Source of the DNA: CAZPKH01 sp964407165
GTDB lineage: Bacteria; Bacteroidota; Bacteroidia; Bacteroidales; Muribaculaceae
DNA: 51,928 nt
Assembly: GCA_964407165.1 (NCBI GenBank)
Contig: CAYOUJ010000012.1
Span: forward strand, 1-51,928
Direction: 5' to 3'
A program made the position numbers and the translations under genes. The notes below the pieces were generated by a model. It saw only the letters and a program-made list of their open reading frames with translations, did not search any database and had not been told where the DNA came from. Shown here one piece after another: positions 33,915 through 41,251 of the stretch (positions within the stretch are counted from its first letter, which is position 1; each line of letters opens with the position of its first letter).

Positions 33915-34529
33915 ATGACTGAAAAAACCATCAAACTACAGCGGCCGGTCGTCGACGAGGGTATCAGCGTCAAGCAGGCCTTGGACCGGCGCATGAGCCA
34001 CCGTGAGTTCTCCCCTGCCCCGCTGTCGCTGAAGCATCTCTCCGAGATACTCTGGGCGGCCTACGGCATCAACCGCGCCGACGGGCGCCGCACCGTTCCG
34101 GCTGCGTGGGGCATCTATGGACTCGACGTCTTTGCCGTCACCGCCGACGGCGTGTACAGCTACGACCCGAAGGCGCACGAACTGCGGCTGGTGGCCGAGG
34201 GCGACAAGCGCGACCTGTGCGGCATGCAGGAGTTTGTGGGCACGGCCCCCCTCAACCTGCTCTTCTTCGCCGACTACTCGCGGATGCACCTCGATGACGC
34301 CCGCTTCGAGCCGATGCTGCAGGAGATGCTTCCCGTGGTGGCAGCCCTCGACGCCGGCGCCGGCGCCGAGAACGTATACCTCTACTGCACCGATGCCGCC
34401 CTGCGGCTCGTAGAGCGCGTGCTCATCGACGAGGAGGCGTTCAAGCAGGCCTGCGGCCTTGGCGAGAACCTCCACTTCGTCGTTGCGCAGACCATCGGTT
34501 ACCCTCCTGAATCCGAGCTGCCGCAATGA
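33915..34529 (+). CDS. Nitroreductase/SagB-like flavoprotein
   Basis: A 204-residue nitroreductase-fold protein, probably FMN-dependent. It begins with the common family pattern RRMSHREFSPAPLSLKHLSEILWAAYGINR, in which the RxSxRxF box binds the FMN phosphate. RTVPAAWGIYGLDVFAV and the C-terminal GLGENLHFVVAQTIGYP are also typical. The physiological substrate is unknown. There is no signal peptide. Its stop overlaps the dtd start (ATGA), showing translational coupling. This member of the operon is not always present in the Bacteroidales uvrC-dtd cluster. Confidence 0.85.
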   Translation: MTEKTIKLQRPVVDEGISVKQALDRRMSHREFSPAPLSLKHLSEILWAAYGINRADGRRTVPAAWGIYGLDVFAVTADGVYSYDPKAHELRLVAEGDKRDLCGMQEFVGTAPLNLLFFADYSRMHLDDARFEPMLQEMLPVVAALDAGAGAENVYLYCTDAALRLVERVLIDEEAFKQACGLGENLHFVVAQTIGYPPESELPQ

Positions 34530-34978
34530 GACTGGTGATACAGCGCGTGCGCCGCGCCTCCGTCACCGTTGGTGGCGAGCAGGTTAGCGCCATCGGACAG
34601 GGGCTGATGGTGCTCGTGGGCGTCGAGCGAGGCGACACCCCGAAGGATGTGGCGTGGCTGGCGGCCAAGACCGTGTCCCTGCGCATCTTCGACGACGCCG
34701 AGGGGGTGATGAACCGCAGCGTCACCGATGTCGGGGGCGACGTGATGGCCGTGAGCCAGTTTACGCTCACCGCCTCGACGCGCAAGGGCAACCGCCCGAG
34801 CTATATCCGCGCTGCCGGCCACGAGCTTGCCGTCCCGCTTTATGAGAGCTACTGCGAGCAGGTTTCGGCGCTGACAGGGCGCCCGACGGCCCGCGGCGTC
34901 TTCGGCGCGGAGATGCAGGTGGAGCTGATCAACGACGGCCCCGTGACTATCATCATCGACTCGCGCCTGCGCGAATGA
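34526..34978 (+). CDS. dtd: D-aminoacyl-tRNA deacylase
   Basis: A 150-residue homodimeric enzyme that hydrolyses D-amino acids wrongly attached to tRNA. MRLVIQRVRRASVTVGGEQV is the typical start. The active-site signature SQFTLTAST and the cross-subunit Gly-Pro motif (INDGPVTIIID) near the C-terminus are both intact. Its ATG overlaps the stop of the nitroreductase-like gene by 4 bases. It lies in the conserved uvrC-dtd-mazG-deoC order. Confidence 0.97.
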   Translation: MRLVIQRVRRASVTVGGEQVSAIGQGLMVLVGVERGDTPKDVAWLAAKTVSLRIFDDAEGVMNRSVTDVGGDVMAVSQFTLTASTRKGNRPSYIRAAGHELAVPLYESYCEQVSALTGRPTARGVFGAEMQVELINDGPVTIIIDSRLRE

Positions 34979-35018
34979 AAAAACTGAAAACTAAAAACTG
35001 AAAACTAAAAACTTTTAG
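34977..35018. repeat. AAAAACTGAAAACTAAAAACTG phrase repeat
   Basis: Tandem ACTGAAA/ACTAAAA units begin at the dtd stop and run up to the mazG promoter. This is the complementary strand of the TTTTTAGTTTT phrase at 2643 and 47224. Confidence 0.7.
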
Positions 35019-35019
35019 T

Positions 35020-35027
35020 TATCTTTG
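35020..35027 (+). promoter_or_regulatory. -7 element of mazG
   Basis: TATCTTTG, an exact match, 8 bases before the ATG at 35036, giving an almost leaderless transcript. mazG may thus have its own promoter within the larger gene block. Confidence 0.6.
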
Positions 35028-35035
35028 CCGCAACA

Positions 35036-35404
35036 ATGGCCGATAACCCTGACATAACCCTGCGCGAGGCGCAGCATCTGGTCGACCGCTGGATTACCAC
35101 CCGCGGCGTCCGCTACTTCTCGCCGCTGACCAACATGGCTGTGCTCGCGGAGGAGACGGGTGAGGTGGCGCGCATCATGGCGCGGGAATACGGCGAGCAG
35201 TCATACAAGCCCGGGGAGAAAGGCGACCTGGGCGATGAGCTGGCCGACCTGCTGTGGGTGACCCTGGCCATCGCCAACCAGACGGGCGTGGACCTCACGG
35301 AGGCCCTGCGCCGCAACATTGAAAAGAAGACCGCGCGCGACAGCGAGCGGCACCGCAATAATCCGAAACTAAGCAACAATCTATCTACCCTTAAAAAAAA
35401 TTAG
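35036..35404 (+). CDS. MazG-type nucleotide pyrophosphohydrolase
   Basis: A 122-residue all-alpha NTP pyrophosphohydrolase. The metal-binding motif ExxE...ExxD is visible as LAEETGEVARIMAREYGE (residues about 36-53) and DLGDELADLLWVTLAIANQTG (about 63-83). Proteins of this size in Bacteroidota are probably housecleaning enzymes for non-canonical dNTPs, in keeping with the dtd and uvrC neighbours. The start follows its own -7 box by 8 bases. deoC begins 7 bases after its stop. Confidence 0.9.
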   Translation: MADNPDITLREAQHLVDRWITTRGVRYFSPLTNMAVLAEETGEVARIMAREYGEQSYKPGEKGDLGDELADLLWVTLAIANQTGVDLTEALRRNIEKKTARDSERHRNNPKLSNNLSTLKKN

Positions 35405-35411
35405 TAAGACT

Positions 35412-36299
35412 ATGGCTGACAAATATCATGACATGATCGCGGCGAGCCGCGTGCTCACCGACGACGCCGCCGTCAAGGCCGCCGTCGAGAAGATACTGGC
35501 AGAGCACCTGCAGGAGAACATGACGGAGGAGGTCTACAAGAAGTGCTTCAACGCCATCGACCTGACCACGCTCAAGACCAGCGACTCGCAGCGCAGCGTC
35601 GCCGACTTCACCGAGCGCGTCAACGCCTTCGACGAGGAGCACCCCGACCTGCCCAACGTGGCCGCCATCTGCGTGTATCCCAACTTCACCCCTATTGTGC
35701 GCACCGTGCTCGACGTGACGGGCGTGAAGATAGCCGCCGTCAGCGGCGGGTTCCCCTCGTCGCAGACCTATCCGGAGGTGAAGGTTGCCGAGACGGCCCT
35801 GGCCGTCGAGGGGGGCGCCGACGAGATCGACATCGTGCTCAACGTGGGCAACTTCCTGGACGAAGACTATGAGGAGGTGTGCGACGAGATCAGCGAGCAG
35901 AAGCACTCGTGCCGCGACGCCCACCTGAAGGTCATCCTTGAGACGGGTCTGCTCAAGACCGCCGAAAACATTATGAAGGCGTCGGTGCTGTCGATGTATT
36001 CGGGCGCCGACTTCCTCAAGACCTCCACCGGCAAGGAGTACCCGGGCGCGTCGCTCGAGGCCTGTTACGTGATGTGCCAGTGCATCAAGGAGTATTACGA
36101 GGCCACGGGCCGCAAGGTGGGCTTCAAGGCCGCCGGCGGCGTGAGCACCACCGAGGACGCCGTAAAGTATTACACGGTGGTCAAGGAGGTGCTCGGCGAC
36201 GAGTGGGTTGCCGGCAACGAGTACTTCCGCATCGGCGCCAGCCGCCTTGCCAACCACCTGCTCGGAGCCATCCTGGGGCAGGAGGTGAAATTCTTCTAA
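35412..36299 (+). CDS. deoC: Deoxyribose-phosphate aldolase
   Basis: A 295-residue class I aldolase that splits 2-deoxyribose 5-phosphate to glyceraldehyde 3-phosphate and acetaldehyde. The Schiff-base lysine lies in GADFLKTSTGKEYPGAS, and the second active-site lysine in VGFKAAGGVST. IAAVSGGFPSSQTYPEVKV and DEIDIVLNVGNF are also conserved. The length is that of the longer DeoC type found in Bacteroidales. It is the end of the mnmG-to-deoC block; a palindrome with 18-base arms follows. Confidence 0.96.
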   Translation: MADKYHDMIAASRVLTDDAAVKAAVEKILAEHLQENMTEEVYKKCFNAIDLTTLKTSDSQRSVADFTERVNAFDEEHPDLPNVAAICVYPNFTPIVRTVLDVTGVKIAAVSGGFPSSQTYPEVKVAETALAVEGGADEIDIVLNVGNFLDEDYEEVCDEISEQKHSCRDAHLKVILETGLLKTAENIMKASVLSMYSGADFLKTSTGKEYPGASLEACYVMCQCIKEYYEATGRKVGFKAAGGVSTTEDAVKYYTVVKEVLGDEWVAGNEYFRIGASRLANHLLGAILGQEVKFF

Positions 36300-36310
36300 C
36301 CGGCCATCGA

Positions 36311-36363
36311 GGAGCCAAATCGATAATCTATCGATGATTATTGATGATTATCGATTTGGCTCC
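36311..36363. terminator. Palindrome after deoC (AAATCGATAATC phrase)
   Basis: Perfect 18-base arms GGAGCCAAATCGATAATC (36311-36328) and complement (36346-36363), with a 17-base loop of further TATCGAT units. A likely terminator of the repair/salvage operon. Confidence 0.75.
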
Positions 36364-36392
36364 CGCCAGGCCATTAAACCTTTTTTCTTGCA

Positions 36393-37031
36393 ATGAAGTA
36401 TTGGTTCATCATCGACAACCAGCGCATCGGCCCTGTGGAGGAGCGCGACGCCGTGCGGCTGCCGCTGCAGCCCGACACGCCGGTGTGGCACGACGGCATG
36501 CCCGACTGGTCGGTTGTAGGCTCCATCCCGGAGGCGCCGCTGCTGCTCGGGCCGAAGTCCGGCGCCGACACCCCTCCACCTCTTGAGCCTGCCGGCCGCA
36601 ATGTCGCAGACTTCGGCGGCATACCGGTGGAGTATGAGGAGATCAAAGTGAAAGAGGAGTCCGAGGCTGAGCCTGCGCCTGAAGCTGAGGCTGAGTCGCG
36701 CGTCGAGGTTGAGATCCCCGAGATACCGGCTGCTGCCGCGTCCGCGCCTGTGCAGGCCTCCCCTACCCAGGCTCCGCCGGCTCCCGTCGAGGTGCCCAAG
36801 TGCCCCAACAACTACCTGGTCTGGAACATCGTGGTGACGCTGCTGTGCTGCCTGCCCGTGGGCATCCTCGGCATCATCTTCGCGTCGAAGGTGAACCCTA
36901 ACTATATGACCGGCAACCTCGAGGCCGCGCGCCGCTGGTCGGAGCGCGCCGAGTGGTGCGTCATCATCGCTATCACCTGCGGCTTCCTGAGCATCCCGCT
37001 GCAGATGCTGCTTAGCATCATCACGGCGTGA
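36393..37031 (+). CDS. GYF_2 and CD225-type membrane protein
   Basis: A 212-residue protein with an N-terminal GYF_2 domain (residues 1-50: KYWFIIDNQRIGPVEERD, then VWHDGMPDWSVVGSIPEA), an acidic and proline-rich linker (about 55-135), and a C-terminal CD225/dispanin-like two-helix membrane region (NNYLVWNIVVTLLCCLPVGI ... GFLSIPLQMLLSIITA). This architecture is frequent in Bacteroidota; its role is unknown, though GYF domains bind proline-rich peptides. It overlaps the DUF2752 gene at TGATG, so the two are translationally coupled. Confidence 0.87.
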   Translation: MKYWFIIDNQRIGPVEERDAVRLPLQPDTPVWHDGMPDWSVVGSIPEAPLLLGPKSGADTPPPLEPAGRNVADFGGIPVEYEEIKVKEESEAEPAPEAEAESRVEVEIPEIPAAAASAPVQASPTQAPPAPVEVPKCPNNYLVWNIVVTLLCCLPVGILGIIFASKVNPNYMTGNLEAARRWSERAEWCVIIAITCGFLSIPLQMLLSIITA

Positions 37032-37456
37032 TGGACGCTCGGGGGCGCACCACCCTGCTGTGGGTCGTGGGCATCGTGGCCGCATTGGCCGCGGCGTGGC
37101 TTTACGGACGCGTCGACCCCTCGTCGCCCTTCTATCCCAAGTGCCCGTTCCACACGCTCACGGGGCTTCTGTGCCCCGGGTGCGGCTCGCAGCGGTGCCT
37201 GCACGCCCTGCTCGGGGGCGACTGGGCCGCGGCGTGGCACTTCAACCCGCTGCTGATGACCCTCGGCCCCTTGGCATTGGTGATAGCCCTCTGCCGCCTC
37301 GTGGCCTTTCCCGCGCGCGGGGGCGCCTCTCCCCTATCCGCCGCCGCCCGCCGCGCATACTTCACCCTCACCTCCGCCGCGGCATGCTGGACGGTGTTCG
37401 CCGTGATGGTGCTGTGGTGGGTGCTCCGCAACGTCTTTCCCTCTTTACAGATATAA
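37031..37456 (+). CDS. DUF2752 membrane protein
   Basis: A 141-residue membrane protein with three predicted helices (about 7-24, 70-92 and 112-135). The DUF2752 signature CPFHTLTGLLCPGCGSQRCLH (residues about 37-57) holds a CPxCG-like pair that could bind a metal or form disulphides. Function is unknown; it often accompanies GYF_2/CD225 proteins as here, which suggests a shared membrane complex. The ATG at 37031 overlaps the previous stop codon. Confidence 0.87.
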   Translation: MDARGRTTLLWVVGIVAALAAAWLYGRVDPSSPFYPKCPFHTLTGLLCPGCGSQRCLHALLGGDWAAAWHFNPLLMTLGPLALVIALCRLVAFPARGGASPLSAAARRAYFTLTSAAACWTVFAVMVLWWVLRNVFPSLQI

Positions 37457-37469
37457 ACCAATCCAAGTT

Positions 37470-38582
37470 ATGAAAAAAATCATCGCATTGGCGGCGCTGG
37501 CGTGTGCCTTCACGTCACTGAGCGCCCAGCAGGTGGAGTCGCCCGAGTTTGTCGGCTCCGACGTCGTTGTCCTCCGTATCGCCACCCCGGCGTCGGTAAA
37601 GAACGCCCATGTGGTGGCCGACTTCATCCCCGGCGGCAAGGGGAAGATGGTGCGCAACAAGGGGGGCTTCTGGGAGTACATGATACTCAAGACTCTCAGC
37701 CCTGACATGTATCTCTACGCCTTCGACCTCGACGGCGAGCGTGTGCTCGACCCCGTAAATCCTGACCGCGTGCGCGACATCGCCACGGACTACAGCTACT
37801 TCATCCTCCCCGGCGAGGGCGCCAACGAATACCTCGACACCAACGTGGCCCACGGCAAGGTGACGCAGCAGACGTGGCAGACCTCGACTCATGGCGCACG
37901 CCCTGTGACGATTTATACCCCTGCCGGCTACGACGACCCCGAGGACACCATGCGCTACCCCGTGCTCTACCTGCTGCACGGACTCGGCGGCGATGAGACG
38001 GCGTGGACCACCCTCGGCCGCGCCGCGCAGATACTCGACAACATGATAGCTTCGGACAAAGTCAAGCCCATGATTGTGGTGATGCCCAACAGCAACTTCT
38101 CGACCGCCTCCGGCGCCGGCGCCGACATGGTGCCGACCATGGACGGCACGTTTGAGACCGAGTTCCCCGGGCTTATCGCCTACGTCGACAGCACCTACCG
38201 CACCTTCGCGCGCCGTGAGTCGCGGGCCATCGCCGGCCTGTCGATGGGCGGCTTCCACGCCATGAACATCTCGCGCCACTATCCCGCGACGTTTGACTAC
38301 GTCGGCCTCTTCTCCGCCGCGATGATGAACAAGGCGCAAGACCTCAGCAGCCCCGTCTACACCAACGTCGACGAGGAGCTTGCCGCACAGTTTGCCGACG
38401 GTCTGGGGCTCTACTTCATGGCCTGCGGCAAGGATGACTTCCTCTTTGCTGACAACCAGGAGTATTACACCCGCCTGAAGGCCGCCGGCTACCCTGTCTA
38501 TTATGTGCAGACGGGCGGCGGCCACGACTGGAGCAACTGGCGCGCCTACCTCAAGAAATTCCTCCCGCTGCTGTTTCAATAA
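37470..38582 (+). CDS. Secreted CE1-type esterase with N-terminal Ig-like module
   Basis: A 370-residue exported alpha/beta hydrolase. Signal peptide at residues 1-19 (AALACAFTSLSAQ). An early-set/CBM48-like beta module covers about 25-115, followed by the esterase D-type catalytic domain (YPVLYLLHGLGGDETAWTT). The nucleophile is Ser258 in GLSMGGFHAM, the acid is probably Asp in CGKDDFLF and the base His in GGGHDWSNW. Such two-domain proteins of Bacteroidales release acetyl or feruloyl groups from plant polysaccharides; substrate cannot be decided here and no SusC/D genes are adjacent. The frame is followed by a long CCCGAAAT phrase repeat. Confidence 0.9.
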   Translation: MKKIIALAALACAFTSLSAQQVESPEFVGSDVVVLRIATPASVKNAHVVADFIPGGKGKMVRNKGGFWEYMILKTLSPDMYLYAFDLDGERVLDPVNPDRVRDIATDYSYFILPGEGANEYLDTNVAHGKVTQQTWQTSTHGARPVTIYTPAGYDDPEDTMRYPVLYLLHGLGGDETAWTTLGRAAQILDNMIASDKVKPMIVVMPNSNFSTASGAGADMVPTMDGTFETEFPGLIAYVDSTYRTFARRESRAIAGLSMGGFHAMNISRHYPATFDYVGLFSAAMMNKAQDLSSPVYTNVDEELAAQFADGLGLYFMACGKDDFLFADNQEYYTRLKAAGYPVYYVQTGGGHDWSNWRAYLKKFLPLLFQ

Positions 38583-38585
38583 CAA

Positions 38586-38655
38586 ATCGAAATCCCGAAA
38601 TCCCGAAATCCCGAAATCCCGAAATCTCGAAATTTCGGGATCTCGGGGTTTCGAT
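38586..38655. repeat. CCCGAAAT phrase palindrome
   Basis: Four or more tandem ATCCCGAA units (38586-38625) are followed by their diverged complement (TTTCGGGATCTCGGGGTTTCGAT), forming an imperfect long hairpin after the esterase gene. The same phrase is coding inside lepB (13336-13400). Confidence 0.75.
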
Positions 38656-38721
38656 AAGAGGCAAGTTATTAGCGCAGTAGTGTGCTGCCGGTAAATTTTT
38701 GCAAAAATTTTTGCTGAAATA

Positions 38722-38753
38722 TTTGCACAGTCCAAAATCTCGCCGTAACTTTG
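38722..38753 (+). promoter_or_regulatory. Promoter of tRNA-Asp
   Basis: -33 TTTG at 38722-38725, 20-base spacer and -7 TAACTTTG at 38746-38753. The tRNA starts 36 bases later. Confidence 0.75.
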
Positions 38754-38789
38754 CACTCGCAAAACGGAAACGTTGGCAATCCTAACCGA

Positions 38790-38863
38790 GGTGCGGTAGT
38801 TCAGCTGGTTAGAACGCCGGCCTGTCACGCCGGAGGTCGCGGGTTCGAGTCCCGTCCGCACCG
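38790..38863 (+). tRNA. tRNA-Asp (anticodon GTC)
   Basis: A 74-base cloverleaf: acceptor GGTGCGG with CCGCACC, D-arm GTTCAGCTGGTTAGAAC, anticodon stem CCGGC/GCCGG with loop CTGTCAC (anticodon GTC), T-arm GCGGG-TTCGAGT-CCCGT, discriminator G. CCA is not encoded. Confidence 0.96.
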
Positions 38864-38877
38864 CTGAGGAGAGAGGA

Positions 38878-38925
38878 GAATGAGTAATTGTTTAGCTTCG
38901 GCTTTCAGTTGCTCATTCTTTTTTT
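38878..38925 (+). terminator. Intrinsic terminator of tRNA-Asp
   Basis: A stem GAATGAG (38878-38884) with CTCATTC (38912-38918), extended by inner pairs around an AGCTTCGGCT hairpin, is followed by seven T. This is the clearest classical rho-independent terminator in the window. Confidence 0.8.
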
Positions 38926-38934
38926 GTTTTTGTC

Positions 38935-39012
38935 GATAATCAATCGTTTGGCTATCGATAATCAATCGATAATCAATCGATGGACTGTCGATAGTTATCG
39001 ATTATCTATCGA
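38935..39012. repeat. TCGATAATCAATCGATAATC phrase repeat
   Basis: Six to seven spaced ATCGAT/AATCGATA units between the tRNA-Asp terminator and the DUF4836 promoter, in mixed direct and inverted order. Confidence 0.7.
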
Positions 39013-39060
39013 GGGAAGCGATTTTTAGATGATAAAAGGGGCGGTTACGAAAATTTTTAT

Positions 39061-39068
39061 TACTTTTG
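39061..39068 (+). promoter_or_regulatory. -7 element of the DUF4836 gene
   Basis: TACTTTTG, an exact TAnnTTTG match, followed by a 40-base leader. Confidence 0.65.
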
Positions 39069-39108
39069 CCTTTTGGAATATACACTAACCAAAACCATAC
39101 CCCCACAC

Positions 39109-40512
39109 ATGAACACTAATCTGTTTAAAACCCTCGCCCTGAGCCTCTTGATGGCGCTCATGGCTATCGTCACCTCCTGCTCGGGCGACAACGCCGCCAT
39201 TCAGGAGACCATCCCCGCCAGTGCCTCCGTGGCCGTCGTCGACGGCGAGAAGCTCCTCAAGGCCCTCGACGCCAAGATGGAGAACGGCACTGTGGTCTTC
39301 CCCTCTAAACTCGCTGCTTTCAACAGCGACGCCGAAACGATGCAGCAGATGGCCAAGATCTTCAAGATGATAGACTACAAGGCTATCTATGTGGTGATGT
39401 CGAATGACTTCTACGCCACTTTCACAGTAAAGGACTCCCAGGGCCTGGTGGAGGAGTTGGAGGGTGCCGGCTTCACCAAGATGACCGCCTGCAAGGGGTT
39501 TGACGCCGCCTACGCGCAGTATAGCAACGTAGTGCTGCTGAGCGGCAGTCAGGCCTGGATGGGTAGCGGCCACCCTGACAGCTTCGCCTCCGCCGTTACC
39601 GCCGACATCAAGGCAGCCTCCGACGGCGCCAACTATGCCAACATCCCCACCGTCAGCGACCTGCTGGCCAAGGACGACGCCGTAATCAAGGCAAGTGTCA
39701 ACAACGCCTCCCTGGCAGCCTTAGCCCCGGGTATGGCCGCGCAGGACTCATACAGCTACCTCACCCTGAATGTCAAGGACAACGCTCTGTCGCTCGACGG
39801 CAAGTGCTATGACAGGGATGGCAATCCCGTCAAGGCCACGGGCATCAAGACCATCGACACCAACTTCCTTCGCTATGTGCCGGGCAGCTACAACGGCGTG
39901 ATGGCCGTTGGCATGGACAAGAGCTATAACTGGGACCTGGTGTTCAACGCCATCGCCTCTGTGGGCGACTTCCAGACGGTGGGTATCGCCGAGATGCTCA
40001 AACCTTACTGCAAGAGCATCGACGGCACTGTCGCTCTGGCTGTTGAAGTGCCGACAGGCGACCAGATGGAGGCCGTCGGCGAAGGCCAGCTCGACGCCGT
40101 GCCCTTCATCTTCATGGCCAAGATGGGCCAGGACAAAATCAACGAGGCTTTGGAGACTATCACCAAGAAGTTCCAGGAGCTGGGCATACCTTACCAGACG
40201 AAGGCCAATGGCACCTACGCCGTGACCTCCGGCAAGATGAACTTTGAGTTTGGCAGCATCGACGGCTACCTGTCAATCTCGTCGATCACGTTGAAGCCCA
40301 ACGCCAACAACAACTACACCAACTTCTTCAAGAACAAGACGTTCGGCACCGTGGTGCAGATACCGTCGCTGGCCGCCTACGGCCTTCCGATGCCTTACGG
40401 TGTGGACTTCAGCATGAGCATGACCGACGAGGCGTTCAATGTCACGCTGAAGCTGATGGGCACCGACGACGCCATCCTGCCCACGCTGATAGGGTCGTTC
40501 ATGGGCCTGTAA
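39109..40512 (+). CDS. DUF4836-type lipoprotein
   Basis: A 467-residue lipoprotein: signal peptide with lipobox (MALMAIVTSCSGDN, Cys near residue 24), then SASVAVVDGEKLLKAL, a start shared by DUF4836 proteins of Bacteroidales. The rest is mixed alpha/beta with repeated long segments such as YLTLNVKDNALSLDGKCY and RYVPGSYNGVMAVGMDKSYN. Function is unknown; it is likely anchored to the outer or inner membrane facing the periplasm. The ATG at 39109 is preferred over an in-frame start at 39073 because it places the lipobox correctly. Confidence 0.85.
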   Translation: MNTNLFKTLALSLLMALMAIVTSCSGDNAAIQETIPASASVAVVDGEKLLKALDAKMENGTVVFPSKLAAFNSDAETMQQMAKIFKMIDYKAIYVVMSNDFYATFTVKDSQGLVEELEGAGFTKMTACKGFDAAYAQYSNVVLLSGSQAWMGSGHPDSFASAVTADIKAASDGANYANIPTVSDLLAKDDAVIKASVNNASLAALAPGMAAQDSYSYLTLNVKDNALSLDGKCYDRDGNPVKATGIKTIDTNFLRYVPGSYNGVMAVGMDKSYNWDLVFNAIASVGDFQTVGIAEMLKPYCKSIDGTVALAVEVPTGDQMEAVGEGQLDAVPFIFMAKMGQDKINEALETITKKFQELGIPYQTKANGTYAVTSGKMNFEFGSIDGYLSISSITLKPNANNNYTNFFKNKTFGTVVQIPSLAAYGLPMPYGVDFSMSMTDEAFNVTLKLMGTDDAILPTLIGSFMGL

Positions 40513-40523
40513 CAATGCACAAT

Positions 40524-40574
40524 GCACCATTGCCATCCGGGTGATATAAACAGGCGCCCGGGTGGCAACGGTGC
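40524..40574. repeat. Imperfect palindrome with CCATCCGGG core
   Basis: Arms of 18 bases (40524-40541 and 40557-40574) pair at 16 positions. The arm core GCCATCCGG is shared with the palindrome at 8455-8500, linking the two families. It lies between the DUF4836 and ABC ATPase genes on the same strand. Confidence 0.65.
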
Positions 40575-40588
40575 GAAACAATTGACTA

Positions 40589-41251
40589 ATGGTAAAGGAG
40601 ATATCACTGAGGCGGGTGCTACCGTTGGTGTTCCGCGGCATGGAGGCGGAGGAGTCGGTGAGCACGTCGCAGGTGTGGCTGCACGACGTCGACTTCCGCC
40701 GCGACGGCGGCAACACTCTCATCGCCGCCGAGAGCGGCACGGGCAAGTCGTCGCTGTGCAGCTTCATCACCGGCAGCCGCCGCGACTACACGGGCACGAT
40801 ACTCTTCGACGGGGAGGATGTGCGCGATTTCACGATAGCCCGCTGGAGCGAGCTGCGGCAGCGTCATCTGGCATTGCTGCCGCAGGAGATGCGCCTCTTC
40901 CCCGAGCTGACGGCGTACGAGAACGTGGAGATCAAAAACCGGCTGACGGGCTACATGAGCCGTGAGCGGATAGGGGAGATGTTCGAGGCACTCGGCATCC
41001 CCGACAAGATGGACGCCCGCGCGGCGCACCTGTCCGTGGGACAGCAGCAGCGCGTGGCCATCATTCGCGCCGTGTGCCAGCCGTTTGACTTCCTCATCAT
41101 CGACGAGCCGGTGAGCCACCTCGACGAGCGCAACAACAATATCGTGGCCGGCCTCCTCCAGGCGGAGGCCACGCGCCAGGGCGCCGCCATCATCGCCACC
41201 TCCGTGGGCAACCATATCAACCTCAACTTCGCCAAGACACTGCTGCTATGA
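40589..41251 (+). CDS. ABC transporter ATP-binding protein
   Basis: A 220-residue ATPase subunit of the FtsE/LolD size class. Walker A is AESGTGKSS (residues 47-55), the Q-loop is LLPQEMRLFPELT, the signature LSVGQQQR begins at residue 148, and Walker B is FLIIDEP (168-174). The usual switch histidine after Walker B is not seen: the sequence there is IIATSVGNHI, with Ser where ATH is expected, so hydrolysis may be slow or regulated. The gene overlaps the permease start by 4 bases (ATGA), so the two subunits are made together. Confidence 0.87.
   Translation: MVKEISLRRVLPLVFRGMEAEESVSTSQVWLHDVDFRRDGGNTLIAAESGTGKSSLCSFITGSRRDYTGTILFDGEDVRDFTIARWSELRQRHLALLPQEMRLFPELTAYENVEIKNRLTGYMSRERIGEMFEALGIPDKMDARAAHLSVGQQQRVAIIRAVCQPFDFLIIDEPVSHLDERNNNIVAGLLQAEATRQGAAIIATSVGNHINLNFAKTLLL

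Noticed and set aside
37515..38861. 448-codon open frame on the minus strand opposite the esterase gene
   Set aside because: The plus strand encodes a clear CE1-type esterase with intact catalytic residues; the antisense product is low-complexity Val/Gly/His/Arg-rich and even crosses the tRNA-Asp region.
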